Shown piece by piece: positions 46,231 to 54,200 of a DNA stretch of 64,000 nt. The stretch lies in contig NZ_VOUX01000033.1 of assembly GCF_008011855.1 (NCBI RefSeq), positions 1,488,001-1,552,000 on the forward strand, in the 5' to 3' direction. This DNA comes from Serratia bockelmannii. GTDB taxonomy: Bacteria; Pseudomonadota; Gammaproteobacteria; Enterobacterales; Enterobacteriaceae. The translations under genes were made by a program, and so were the position numbers. How positions within the stretch are numbered: position 1 is the first letter of the stretch; each line of letters begins with the position of its first letter. Below the pieces are notes generated by a model. That model was not told where the DNA came from, searched no databases, and saw only the letters and a list, made by a program, of their open reading frames with translations.

Positions 46231-46857
46231 TTACTTAGTACCAAATATCTTGTCGCCCGCATCGCCCAGGCCAGGCACGATGTAGCCCTTGTCGTTCAGA
46301 CACTGATCGATGGAGGCGGTGTACAGCTCAACGTCCGGATGCGCTTTCTCCAGCGCGGCGATGCCTTCCGGCGCTGCGACCAGGACCAGCACCTTGATGC
46401 TGTGGCAGCCGGCTTTCTTCAGCAGATCGATAGTGGCGATCATCGAACCGCCGGTGGCCAGCATCGGGTCGACGACCAACGCCATGCGCTCTTCGATGTT
46501 GGAAACCAGCTTCTGGAAGTACGGCACCGGCTCCAGGGTTTCTTCGTCGCGGTATACGCCCACCACGCTAATGCGCGCGCTCGGCACGTGCTCCAGCACC
46601 CCTTCCATCATGCCCAGACCTGCGCGCAGGATTGGCACTACGGTAATCTTTTTCCCTTTGATCTGATCCACTTCAACTGGCCCGCACCAGCCTTCGATGG
46701 TGACTTTTTCCGTCTCCAGATCGGCGGTCGCTTCATAGGTCAGTAAACTACCCACTTCTGAGGCCAGCTCACGGAAGCGTTTGGTGCTGATGTCATTTTC
46801 ACGCATCAGGCCAAGCTTGTGTTTTACCAGCGGGTGTTTCACCTCAACGATCTTCAT
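46231..46857 (-). CDS. upp: Uracil phosphoribosyltransferase
   Basis: 208 aa from ATG 46857 ([20 protein letters not shown]), with AGGAG 7 bp upstream; the ATG directly before it would add one Met. The PRPP-binding motif [10 protein letters not shown] and the uracil-binding [11 protein letters not shown] are present. It converts uracil plus PRPP to UMP. It diverges from purM, as in E. coli. Confidence 0.97.
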   Translation of the reverse strand: MKIVEVKHPLVKHKLGLMRENDISTKRFRELASEVGSLLTYEATADLETEKVTIEGWCGPVEVDQIKGKKITVVPILRAGLGMMEGVLEHVPSARISVVGVYRDEETLEPVPYFQKLVSNIEERMALVVDPMLATGGSMIATIDLLKKAGCHSIKVLVLVAAPEGIAALEKAHPDVELYTASIDQCLNDKGYIVPGLGDAGDKIFGTK

Positions 46858-47010
46858 CATTTTTCTCCTATTAAGGTGGTTGCGGCCAAAAAAATCGCGG
46901 GATTATACCTCCTTTTTTTCGCCGCGCCACCCACAATAGCCCGATCGGGATCAACAAAAGTTTGAATATCAGTATAGATGACGAAAAAGCGGAGCCGGTT
47001 CACAAGCCGC

Positions 47011-47026
47011 TCGCAAACGTTTGCCT
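47011..47026. promoter_or_regulatory. PurR operator (PUR box) of purMN
   Basis: A perfect GCAAACGTTTGC palindrome core (47013-47024), 87 bp upstream of the purM start, close to a -10-like TAGAAT at 47034. PurR represses purMN in E. coli through a site of this kind. Confidence 0.85.
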
Positions 47027-47112
47027 GCGCTGTTAGAATTGCCGCGCCTTATTCCGGAATCAACATCGGAAGCACAGTTTTCAAACCGCAAATCGTCGTG
47101 GGGAATCGCGCA

Positions 47113-48150
47113 GTGACCGACAAAACCTCTCTCAGCTATAAAGACGCAGGTGTCGATATCGATGCAGGCAACGCATTGGTAGATCGCATCAAAGGTGTAG
47201 TTAAACAGACCCGTCGCCCGGAAGTGATGGGCGGTCTGGGCGGGTTTGGCGCCCTGTGTGCGTTGCCGCAGAAATACCGCGAGCCGGTGCTGGTTTCCGG
47301 TACCGACGGCGTGGGCACCAAGCTGCGTCTGGCGATGGATCTGAAACGCCACGACACCATCGGCATCGATCTGGTGGCGATGTGCGTCAACGATCTGGTG
47401 GTTCAGGGCGCCGAGCCACTGTTCTTCCTCGACTACTACGCGACCGGCAAGCTGGACGTGGACACCGCGGCCAGCGTGATCACCGGCATCGCCGAGGGCT
47501 GCAAACAGTCTGGCTGTGCGCTGGTGGGCGGCGAAACCGCTGAAATGCCGGGCATGTACCACGGCGAAGACTACGACGTGGCCGGTTTCTGCGTCGGCGT
47601 GGTCGAAAAATCCGAGATCATCGACGGCAGCAAAGTGCAGTCCGGCGACGCGCTGATTGCCCTGGGCGCTTCCGGCCCACACTCCAACGGCTACTCGCTG
47701 GTGCGCAAAATCCTGGAAGTGAGCAACACCGATCCGACCGCCACTCAGCTGGAAGGCAAGCCGCTGGCCGACCACCTGCTGGCGCCGACCAAAATTTACG
47801 TGAAGTCCGTGCTGGAGCTGATCGAGAAGGCGGACGTACACGCCATCGCTCACCTCACCGGCGGCGGCTTTTGGGAAAACATTCCGCGCGTGCTGCCGGA
47901 AGGCATGCAGGCGGTGATCGACGAAGCCAGCTGGCAGTGGCCGGCAGTGTTCACCTGGCTGCAGCAGGCCGGCAACGTCAGCCGTCATGAAATGTACCGC
48001 ACCTTCAACTGCGGCGTAGGCATGGTCATCGCCCTGCCGGAAGCCGAAGTGGAAGCGGCCATCGCGCTGCTGACCGCGGCAGGTGAAAAAGCGTGGAAAA
48101 TCGGTAAACTGACCGCCTCTTCCGACGAACAACAAGTGGTCATCAACTGA
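47113..48150 (+). CDS. purM: Phosphoribosylformylglycinamidine cyclo-ligase (AIR synthetase)
   Basis: 345 aa from a GTG at 47113 with GGGGA upstream, giving the E. coli length and N-terminus ([20 protein letters not shown]). Upstream in-frame ATG 46978 would run through the PUR box and is rejected. Signatures are [21 protein letters not shown] and [13 protein letters not shown]. It converts FGAM to AIR with ATP. purN starts within its stop (TGATGA overlap). Confidence 0.96.
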   Translation: MTDKTSLSYKDAGVDIDAGNALVDRIKGVVKQTRRPEVMGGLGGFGALCALPQKYREPVLVSGTDGVGTKLRLAMDLKRHDTIGIDLVAMCVNDLVVQGAEPLFFLDYYATGKLDVDTAASVITGIAEGCKQSGCALVGGETAEMPGMYHGEDYDVAGFCVGVVEKSEIIDGSKVQSGDALIALGASGPHSNGYSLVRKILEVSNTDPTATQLEGKPLADHLLAPTKIYVKSVLELIEKADVHAIAHLTGGGFWENIPRVLPEGMQAVIDEASWQWPAVFTWLQQAGNVSRHEMYRTFNCGVGMVIALPEAEVEAAIALLTAAGEKAWKIGKLTASSDEQQVVIN

Positions 48151-48788
48151 TGAAAAAGATCGTGGTGTTGGTCTCCGGCCAGGGGAGCAATCTCCAGGCG
48201 CTGATTGACGCCTGCCAGCAAGGCCGCATCGCCGCCGAAATCGTGGCGGTGTTCAGCAACAAGGCGCAGGCTTATGGCCTGCAACGCGCCGAAGCGGCGG
48301 GCATCGCCGCCCAGGCGCTGGATGCCAAGGCCTACGCCGATCGCACGGCGTTCGACGCCGCGTTGGCGGACGCCATCGACCAGCACCAGCCCGATCTGGT
48401 GGTGCTGGCCGGCTACATGCGCATCCTCAGCCCGCAGTTCGTGCAGCGTTATGCCGGCCGCATGCTGAACATCCACCCTTCTCTGCTGCCGAAATACCCG
48501 GGTCTGCATACCCACCGTCAGGCCATCGACAACGGCGACAGCGAACACGGCACCTCGGTGCACTTCGTGACCGAACAGCTCGACGGCGGCCCGGTGATTT
48601 TACAGGCCAAGGTGCCGATTTTCGCTGACGACGGAGAGGATGACGTGGTTGAACGGGTGCAAACCCAGGAACACACGATCTATCCGCTGGTGGTGAGCTG
48701 GTTCGTCGACGGTCGCCTGGCGATGCGCGATGGCGCCGCCTGGCTGGACGGCGAACGCCTGCCTGAGCAGGGTCACGCCGCCGACTGA
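48150..48788 (+). CDS. purN: Phosphoribosylglycinamide formyltransferase (GART)
   Basis: 212 aa, overlapping the purM stop by one base. It has the N-terminal VVLVSGQGSNLQALIDA, the folate-binding and catalytic region MLNIHPSLLPKYPGLHTHRQ (catalytic Asn/His), and GTSVHFVTEQLDGGPVI with the catalytic Asp. It uses 10-formyl-THF to make FGAR. A terminator follows at 48812. Confidence 0.96.
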   Translation: MKKIVVLVSGQGSNLQALIDACQQGRIAAEIVAVFSNKAQAYGLQRAEAAGIAAQALDAKAYADRTAFDAALADAIDQHQPDLVVLAGYMRILSPQFVQRYAGRMLNIHPSLLPKYPGLHTHRQAIDNGDSEHGTSVHFVTEQLDGGPVILQAKVPIFADDGEDDVVERVQTQEHTIYPLVVSWFVDGRLAMRDGAAWLDGERLPEQGHAAD

Positions 48789-48811
48789 TGCGCGCAGCCT
48801 GAGCCTTGCCT

Positions 48812-48841
48812 AAACGGCGCCCACGCGGCGCCGTTTTTTTT
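48812..48841 (+). terminator. purMN terminator
   Basis: ACGGCGCC/GGCGCCGT with a 5-nt loop then TTTTTTTT. Confidence 0.9.
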
Positions 48842-48901
48842 CGCCTTCATCCATTCTGTGAAGTTATACTTTGCACAATTTCACGGCACAGAGGAGCCCA
48901 C

Positions 48902-49453
48902 ATGTCCAGCACTGCCAGCGTCAGGTTACGCCCATTGGAACGGGACGATCTGTCGTTCGTCCACCAGATGGACAACAACGCCAGCGTCATGCGCTATTGG
49001 TTTGAAGAACCCTACGAAGCCTTTGTCGAGCTTTCCGATCTCTACGACAAACACATCCACGATCAGAGCGAGCGCCGCTTTATCATCGAGCACGAAGGCG
49101 CCAAGGTCGGCCTGGTAGAGCTGGTGGAGATCGATCACATCCACCGCCGCGCTGAGTTCCAGATCATCATCGATCCTGCCCACCAGGGCAAAGGCTACGC
49201 CAGCACCGCCGCCCGTCTGGCGATGGACTACGGTTTCTCGGTGCTGAACCTGTACAAGCTGTACCTGATCGTCGATAAGGAGAACCCGAAGGCGATCCAC
49301 ATCTACAGCAAGCTGGGCTTCAACGTGGAAGGCGAACTGATCGACGAGTTCTTCGTCAACGGCGAATACCGCACCGTGCTGCGCATGTGCATCTTCCAGC
49401 CGCAATACCTGGCGAAGTTCAAAACGCCCAATGATAAGCCGCTGGTGAAGTGA
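48902..49453 (+). CDS. speG: Spermidine N1-acetyltransferase
   Basis: 183 aa from ATG 48902 with GAGGAG at 7 bp; the frame continues upstream to 48806 through the purN terminator, which is rejected. It matches E. coli SpeG in [40 protein letters not shown] (acetyl-CoA motif) and the allosteric-site region. It acetylates spermidine and spermine to prevent polyamine toxicity. In E. coli speG is elsewhere, so the position after purN is a local arrangement. Confidence 0.95.
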   Translation: MSSTASVRLRPLERDDLSFVHQMDNNASVMRYWFEEPYEAFVELSDLYDKHIHDQSERRFIIEHEGAKVGLVELVEIDHIHRRAEFQIIIDPAHQGKGYASTAARLAMDYGFSVLNLYKLYLIVDKENPKAIHIYSKLGFNVEGELIDEFFVNGEYRTVLRMCIFQPQYLAKFKTPNDKPLVK

Positions 49454-49473
49454 CAATTTGCGAGAAAAAAGAG

Positions 49474-49499
49474 AAAACCCGCCCAGGCGGGTTTTTTAT
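49474..49499 (+). terminator. speG terminator
   Basis: AACCCGCC/GGCGGGTT with a CA loop then TTTTTATT. Confidence 0.9.
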
Positions 49500-49649
49500 T
49501 GGGAAATAAGCGGCTAGTATTAAGGCATATTATTTTATCGTCAGGAAATAGCCAGATGAATACGAAAATAAATAATATTTCCCGAGATAATTAATCGAAC
49601 AATAATTAATAGTAAGAATTACCCTCTGCCTCTACAAAGGAAAAATGCC

Positions 49650-49865
49650 ATGACAACCGTCTCAAACCTGCTGCTTTTTATCGGCCTGGCGATGCTCGCC
49701 ATCGCCGCCGGCCTGAATACCTATAGCGGCTACGCCTCCGCAGATCCCAATAGCACCCCGCTGTTTTCCTCACTCTGGTGGACGCGTTGGTTCCCGCTCT
49801 ATGCCTCGGGAGCTGCGTTGCTGCTGGTGGGGGTAGTGTTGCGGGTTTCGGGGCGGGGACGTTAA
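49650..49865 (+). CDS. Small two-span membrane protein, hypothetical
   Basis: 71 aa with AAAGGA before the ATG. Two hydrophobic spans, LLLFIGLAMLAIAAGL (about 7-22) and YASGAALLLVGVVLRV (about 51-66), flank a polar loop with SSLWWTRWFP. Function unknown. It lies at the left edge of the CDI/Thoeris island and converges on the orphan immunity gene. Confidence 0.7.
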   Translation: MTTVSNLLLFIGLAMLAIAAGLNTYSGYASADPNSTPLFSSLWWTRWFPLYASGAALLLVGVVLRVSGRGR

Positions 49866-49894
49866 AAACAGAAAACGGCTCCGAAGAGCCGTTT
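49864..49894 (-). terminator. Terminator of the orphan immunity unit (UUCG hairpin copy 1)
   Basis: On the minus strand: AAACGGCTC-TTCG-GAGCCGTTTT then a T-rich tract. The same hairpin recurs at 50809-50831 after cdiI, so the terminator was duplicated with the module. Confidence 0.85.
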
Positions 49895-49985
49895 CCATAC
49901 GTGGGTCAACAGCCTTCATAAACGGTATCAGGTGCCTATTTTATGATGCATAGCATGTTGCGGAAATAGGGGGTTAATCCATGTC

Positions 49986-50252
49986 CTAACTTATTGCCTT
50001 GATAATATTCTGCACGATAGGTTTGACAGCTGCTGTCAATTTTTCATTGTCAATAGTGAAGATTAAAAGCTCAATGTCGCTTTCCGCATCAAGTAGCATC
50101 TGTCGTAACCATTTTTCCTCTATCGCTACAATACTGTCACCTGCGTTATTTATTTCTGATTGAATTTCAGCCACAGGTAGTTTTCCTTCTAAAAAGGCCA
50201 CACAGGAAAAACTAAGCTTTTTAATTACATCGGGATAAATCCACCCACTCAT
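49986..50252 (-). CDS. Orphan CdiI-type immunity protein candidate
   Basis: 88 aa, acidic, probably helical (VIKKLSFSCVAFLEGKLPVA...). Its ATG at 50252 overlaps the TGA of the decayed toxin reading frame (ATGA), exactly the coupling expected for a toxin-immunity pair. It has no homology to the CdiI at 50918. It appears intact although the toxin upstream is broken, so it may be kept to protect against siblings still carrying that toxin. Identity as immunity rests on position. Confidence 0.65.
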   Translation of the reverse strand: MSGWIYPDVIKKLSFSCVAFLEGKLPVAEIQSEINNAGDSIVAIEEKWLRQMLLDAESDIELLIFTIDNEKLTAAVKPIVQNIIKAIS

Positions 50253-50771
50253 TTTTCACTCCTGCGAAGGATTGTGATTATTATGTTACCATGGTTTTCA
50301 GTAACCACACCAATGTCACCAGCCCGATAAATTGTCCTTTGAATATCATTAGATATGCTTGTTTCAGTAACACCTATTTTAATTACATACTCAACTATAT
50401 TGGACGAAACGGTTTTTCCAGGTCCAATGGTTCCTGCCGAGGAGCCTAAGCTTGTTGCTTACATTCGGTCAACGGCATGTTGAGAGTAAAGACGATCACC
50501 TATACGTGCATATTGATGTCCATCAACTGTTTTTATCGAGAACCTGACCGTTATCCGCAATCAAATTAGCTCCCTCGGCCTGAACCTGGCTGCCGATGTT
50601 CGCCAGCAGCGCATTGGTCAGGTTGTCTTTGAAGCTGCCGCCGTTGATGGTGGTATTCAGGCTGGAGCTGATGACCGATTGCCCGGCCACCCGCTGCGCC
50701 ACCTTGCTCCAGCCGCCGTTGCTCAGCTGCGGCAGTTTGACGTTGTTCGGGTTAAGCGGTTTGCCCGCCGC
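50249..50771 (-). pseudogene. Decayed orphan CdiA-CT module
   Basis: Read leftward from 50771: a cdiA-like segment (AAGKPLNPNNVKLPQLSNGG ... NGQVLD) that ends at a stop in its own frame. A +1 frame change then opens a different C-terminal tail: KTVDGHQYARIGDRLYSQHA, VDRM, an in-frame TAA (50459-50461), and then 69 further residues (GSSAGTIGPGKTVSSNIVEY...IITILRRSEK) to the TGA at 50249. The YSQHAVDRM pattern is typical of polymorphic-toxin tails in CDI and Rhs proteins. Frame change, internal stop and lack of a start make it non-functional as a toxin. Confidence 0.8.
50534..50771 (-). repeat. 238-bp duplication of an internal cdiA segment
   Basis: Aligns without gaps to 52530-52767 inside cdiA (constant offset 1996), with only scattered mismatches; identity ends abruptly at both edges. 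It corresponds to about CdiA residues 1458-1537, part of the conserved region before the variable tail. It is a direct repeat and so a possible recombination site for toxin exchange. Confidence 0.9.
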
Positions 50772-50808
50772 GACCTATCGGCGTTTATATGGGATACAAC
50801 ATCAAGAG

Positions 50809-50831
50809 AAAACGGCTCCGAAGAGCCGTTT
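50809..50831 (-). terminator. cdi operon terminator (UUCG hairpin copy 2)
   Basis: On the minus strand: AAACGGCTC-TTCG-GAGCCGTTTT, 87 bp after cdiI. Essentially identical to the hairpin at 49864-49894. Confidence 0.8.
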
Positions 50832-50917
50832 CTGTGTGTGGGTTAGATCCAATCTTCATAGTCGCTGTCATGGATCCAGACGATAGACAAAACACATCAA
50901 TCCACACGAGCATCCTT

Positions 50918-51292
50918 TTATTCAGGCTTATCGATCAAGCCAAGCAATCGAAGATCGTTTAAAATTTCGTTTTTTTCATCTTCAGTTACATCCTTAAGCA
51001 TTTCGAATAAATCATTTTCCGATAATATTTTTAATATGATATCTGTGTGGAACTTTACTGTTTGATCACTACATCTACCAGCCATAAAGATGAGCGTCAC
51101 TAGCTCAAGCATGAGGCATTCTATTGGTTCTTCAAACGAACCTTCTAATGACTCATACGCAAACGCCTGATCAGATGTAGCACAAACAGAATGATTACCA
51201 TCACGTTTCAGTAGGTTAAGTATATTTCTGCAATAAGCGTAACTTGAATAGGCAAAGCTACTCCTTATTTCATCATAACTCATCACATTCAT
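50918..51292 (-). CDS. cdiI: CdiI immunity protein for the adjacent deaminase-type CdiA
   Basis: 124 aa, acidic, mostly helical (SYAYCRNILNLLKRD, EEPIECLMLELVTLIFMAG, DLFEMLKDVTEDEKNEILND). It starts 2 bp after the cdiA stop, the canonical immunity position. The A+T content is higher than in the cdiA body, as is usual for exchangeable toxin/immunity cassettes. No named immunity family recognised. It should bind and neutralise the CdiA-CT in the cytoplasm. Confidence 0.8.
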   Translation of the reverse strand: MNVMSYDEIRSSFAYSSYAYCRNILNLLKRDGNHSVCATSDQAFAYESLEGSFEEPIECLMLELVTLIFMAGRCSDQTVKFHTDIILKILSENDLFEMLKDVTEDEKNEILNDLRLLGLIDKPE

Positions 51293-51294
51293 TG

Positions 51295-54200
51295 TTATTT
51301 ACCTCTTCCTGGAATCAAACGCACACCATTATTGTCCAAAACGTCAATTTTCACCCCTGGATATCTACTTTCGAACTGCTTAACAACGCCTAAACAGCTT
51401 TCGCAGGCAGGCTTTTCGGTGAAAATAGTAACAGAGCCATTGGCGGAATAGTTTTTACCCAATCTATCGGCTAAGTTATCCAATATTTTATATTCGGAGT
51501 CTATATTTCTTGCTACATGTCTACCATCATCAGTAAGAATAGTCTCATATTTAAAATTTTCTTTTCCCATCCCAACAAAACCCTTACCTGCAACGTCTAT
51601 GAGATTATGGCTTGCAAGTGTCTTTGGCATTCCAGATATATCAATACTGGCCACTGCAACGTTACCACTGCGTTTCGGGGCTGATGTCAAACCGGCCCTC
51701 AGTTCTGTAACCTGGTTTTTGAATGTAGCAGCCTGCTGAACGGTCTTCTCATTGACCAGATACCCTTTCCAGGCGCTGGTTGGGCCTACCAATTTGGATG
51801 ACAGGTATTGGTTGCCGACGTTTGCTTTACCCATACCGGCAAATGTGTTGGCAATAGAGACCGCCATCACCGAGGCATTCACCCAGTCCGGCGACCACCC
51901 GGTCAACTTGCTGATTTGTTCTATCTGCTGGTTGCGAGCAAACAGCTGGCCGTCGGTTATCTGGTCGCCCAAATCATACGTGAATAACTTTTCGCTGTCA
52001 TAGCCGGCAAACGCCGGATAGTTGCCGAAGCGCTGACGCTCTTTTTGTACCCAGTAGTTGGCGATGAGACCATCTTCATCCCGCGTTGACGGGTACTTAT
52101 TCATCAGGGCTTCAAACTGCTTGCGTTCGTCTGAGTTCAACGCCTCTTGCGTGGTGCAAGCTACTTTTCGGCATGAAGCCGCCATCAGACGCGCTTCTTT
52201 TTCCTTGTCGCCCTTAGCCAACTCTTTAATCGCGTTGAGTTCTTCCTGATGCAGCTGTCGATTGAAGCGTTCGACAAACTCCCCCGCATTTGCACCGCTG
52301 GTGGCACCTGCGGCTTTGGCAGTTACGATGGCCCCTGCAAAGGCGCCCGCTACGCGGCTGATCTGAGCCTGACGCTCTTGCCAACCTTCACTTCTGACCA
52401 GATTATCATTGATGATCACCCCAGCCAGCTCCGCCGCCAGCGCCCCTGCCGCCGCGCCTTTGGCATTGCCCTTGCCGATTTCTGCGGCCACGCCCGCCAG
52501 AACGGCATGGCTTACGGCCCGGCCCGGTATATCGAGAACCTGACCGTTATCCCCAATCAGGTTGGCGCCCTCGGCCTGAACCTGGCTGCCGATGTTCGCC
52601 AGCAGCGCATTGGTCAGGTTGTCTTTGAAGCTGCCGCCATTGATGGCGGTATTCAGACTGGAGCTGATGACCGATTGCCCGGCCACCCGCTGCGCCACCT
52701 TGCTCCAGTCGCCGTTGCTCAGCTGCGGCAGTTTGACGTTGTTCGGGTTAAGCGGTTTGCCCGCCGCATCCTTACTCCAGCCCATCGCGCTGTCGAAGCC
52801 GTTGAGCGCGCCGCCGATCGCCATCGCCGTGGCGGTCGCCTTGACGTTTTCATTGCTGCCCAGCGCCTGCAGGGTTTTCGACAGGTTGCCCTGGTTCTCC
52901 ACCAGCGCCACCGCCGCCTGGGAGGCCAGCGAAGACATTCCGGCCGTGACCGCGCCGCTGGTTATCGCCCCACCGCCCACGGCGCCGGAAACGCTGGAAG
53001 CCGCCGTGGCCGCCAGTGAACTGCCAGCGGTCACCGCCGCTGCCGCAATGGCGATCACCGCCGCCACCGCCGGGTTCAGGTGCTGGCTCTTGTAATCCCA
53101 GCTGTCGTAAGCGTCTTTGACCTTGCTCCACTGCACGTCGTTGCGCTTGTTCAGATCTTTGACCCAGGTGGTGCCCGGCGTATTGCCCAGGGCGTCGATG
53201 GCGCTTTGCAGCGCCTGCCCGTTTTTCACCTTCACGTCGGCGCTGACGCCCTTGGCGGCTTCCACGGTCAAGGCACCACCGGTATGAATGCTCGGCAGCA
53301 CCCACTTATTGTCTTCGTACCCTTTATTGGCCTGCTTGATAAAGAAGCCTTTCGAATTGCTGACGGTCTGTTCGAAAGAGGTGTTTTTCACCGCGCGGAA
53401 GTTAACCTGGCCATGCGTGCTGGTCAGGCGCGCGTTTTGCCCGGCGGCGATTTTGCTGGCTTCATAGGTGCTGTCGTCGCGGCTCATCAGCGTGATATTG
53501 CCGGCGGCGGTAAACTCGGTAACCTTGTTGGTTACGTCATGGCGGGTCTGCTTAACCTCGGTTTTCTTGCCCCACCATTTGCGTTTCTTCTCGGTTTTCT
53601 CGTAGTGGCTGGATTCCTCCATCGCCTGGGCGTAGAGATAGCCGCCCTTGGCGGCGATATCCATATTGCCGGCGCGCATGGCTTCAGCCTGGTTGTGGGC
53701 GTCGACCTGAGCTTTTTGTTTGGCCTCGTCAATGCCTTTGCTTTGGGCTTCCTGGCGCAGGGCGGCGAGACTGCGCTCCGTCTCACCTTTTTCTCGCTGA
53801 GACTGTTCGATACGTTGCTGTGCCTGACTAACCTGATTGACGGCCTGATTGACCTCGTTTTGTGCCTGTGTCAGCGCCGTCTCGCGACCCGCAATTTCCC
53901 GTCTCAGATGGTCTTTTATATTCTGACTGCCGGGGAACCCCTGATTACCGATGTTTTTGAGCTGTTGGCGGAATTTGTCCAGCTCGGCCTGCCGTTTGGG
54001 CACTTCAGCCTGTTTTGCGACCACTAACTGCTCTGCCTGGTTTTTATCGTTTACCGCCTGCTGTATGCGTTGCTGCGCTGCATTCACCGCCTGCTCCGCC
54101 GACGCAATACGACTCCCCCAATCCGTCACCGCTACCGGTGATTTCCAGTTCGCCCCTAATCCTTTAACCACCAGCTTGGTCGCCTGGAACAGAATGCTGC

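Noticed and set aside
46969-48135. 388-aa open frame on the minus strand
   Set aside because: Antisense to purM, which is a clear conserved gene with a PUR box and GTG start.
50596-50886. 96-aa plus-strand frame that matches another at 52592
   Set aside because: The match reflects the duplicated cdiA DNA read on the wrong strand, not two related genes.
53080-54027. 315-aa open frame on the plus strand with hydrophobic stretches
   Set aside because: Antisense to the coiled-coil part of cdiA; the hydrophobic look comes from complementing Lys/Glu/Gln codons.
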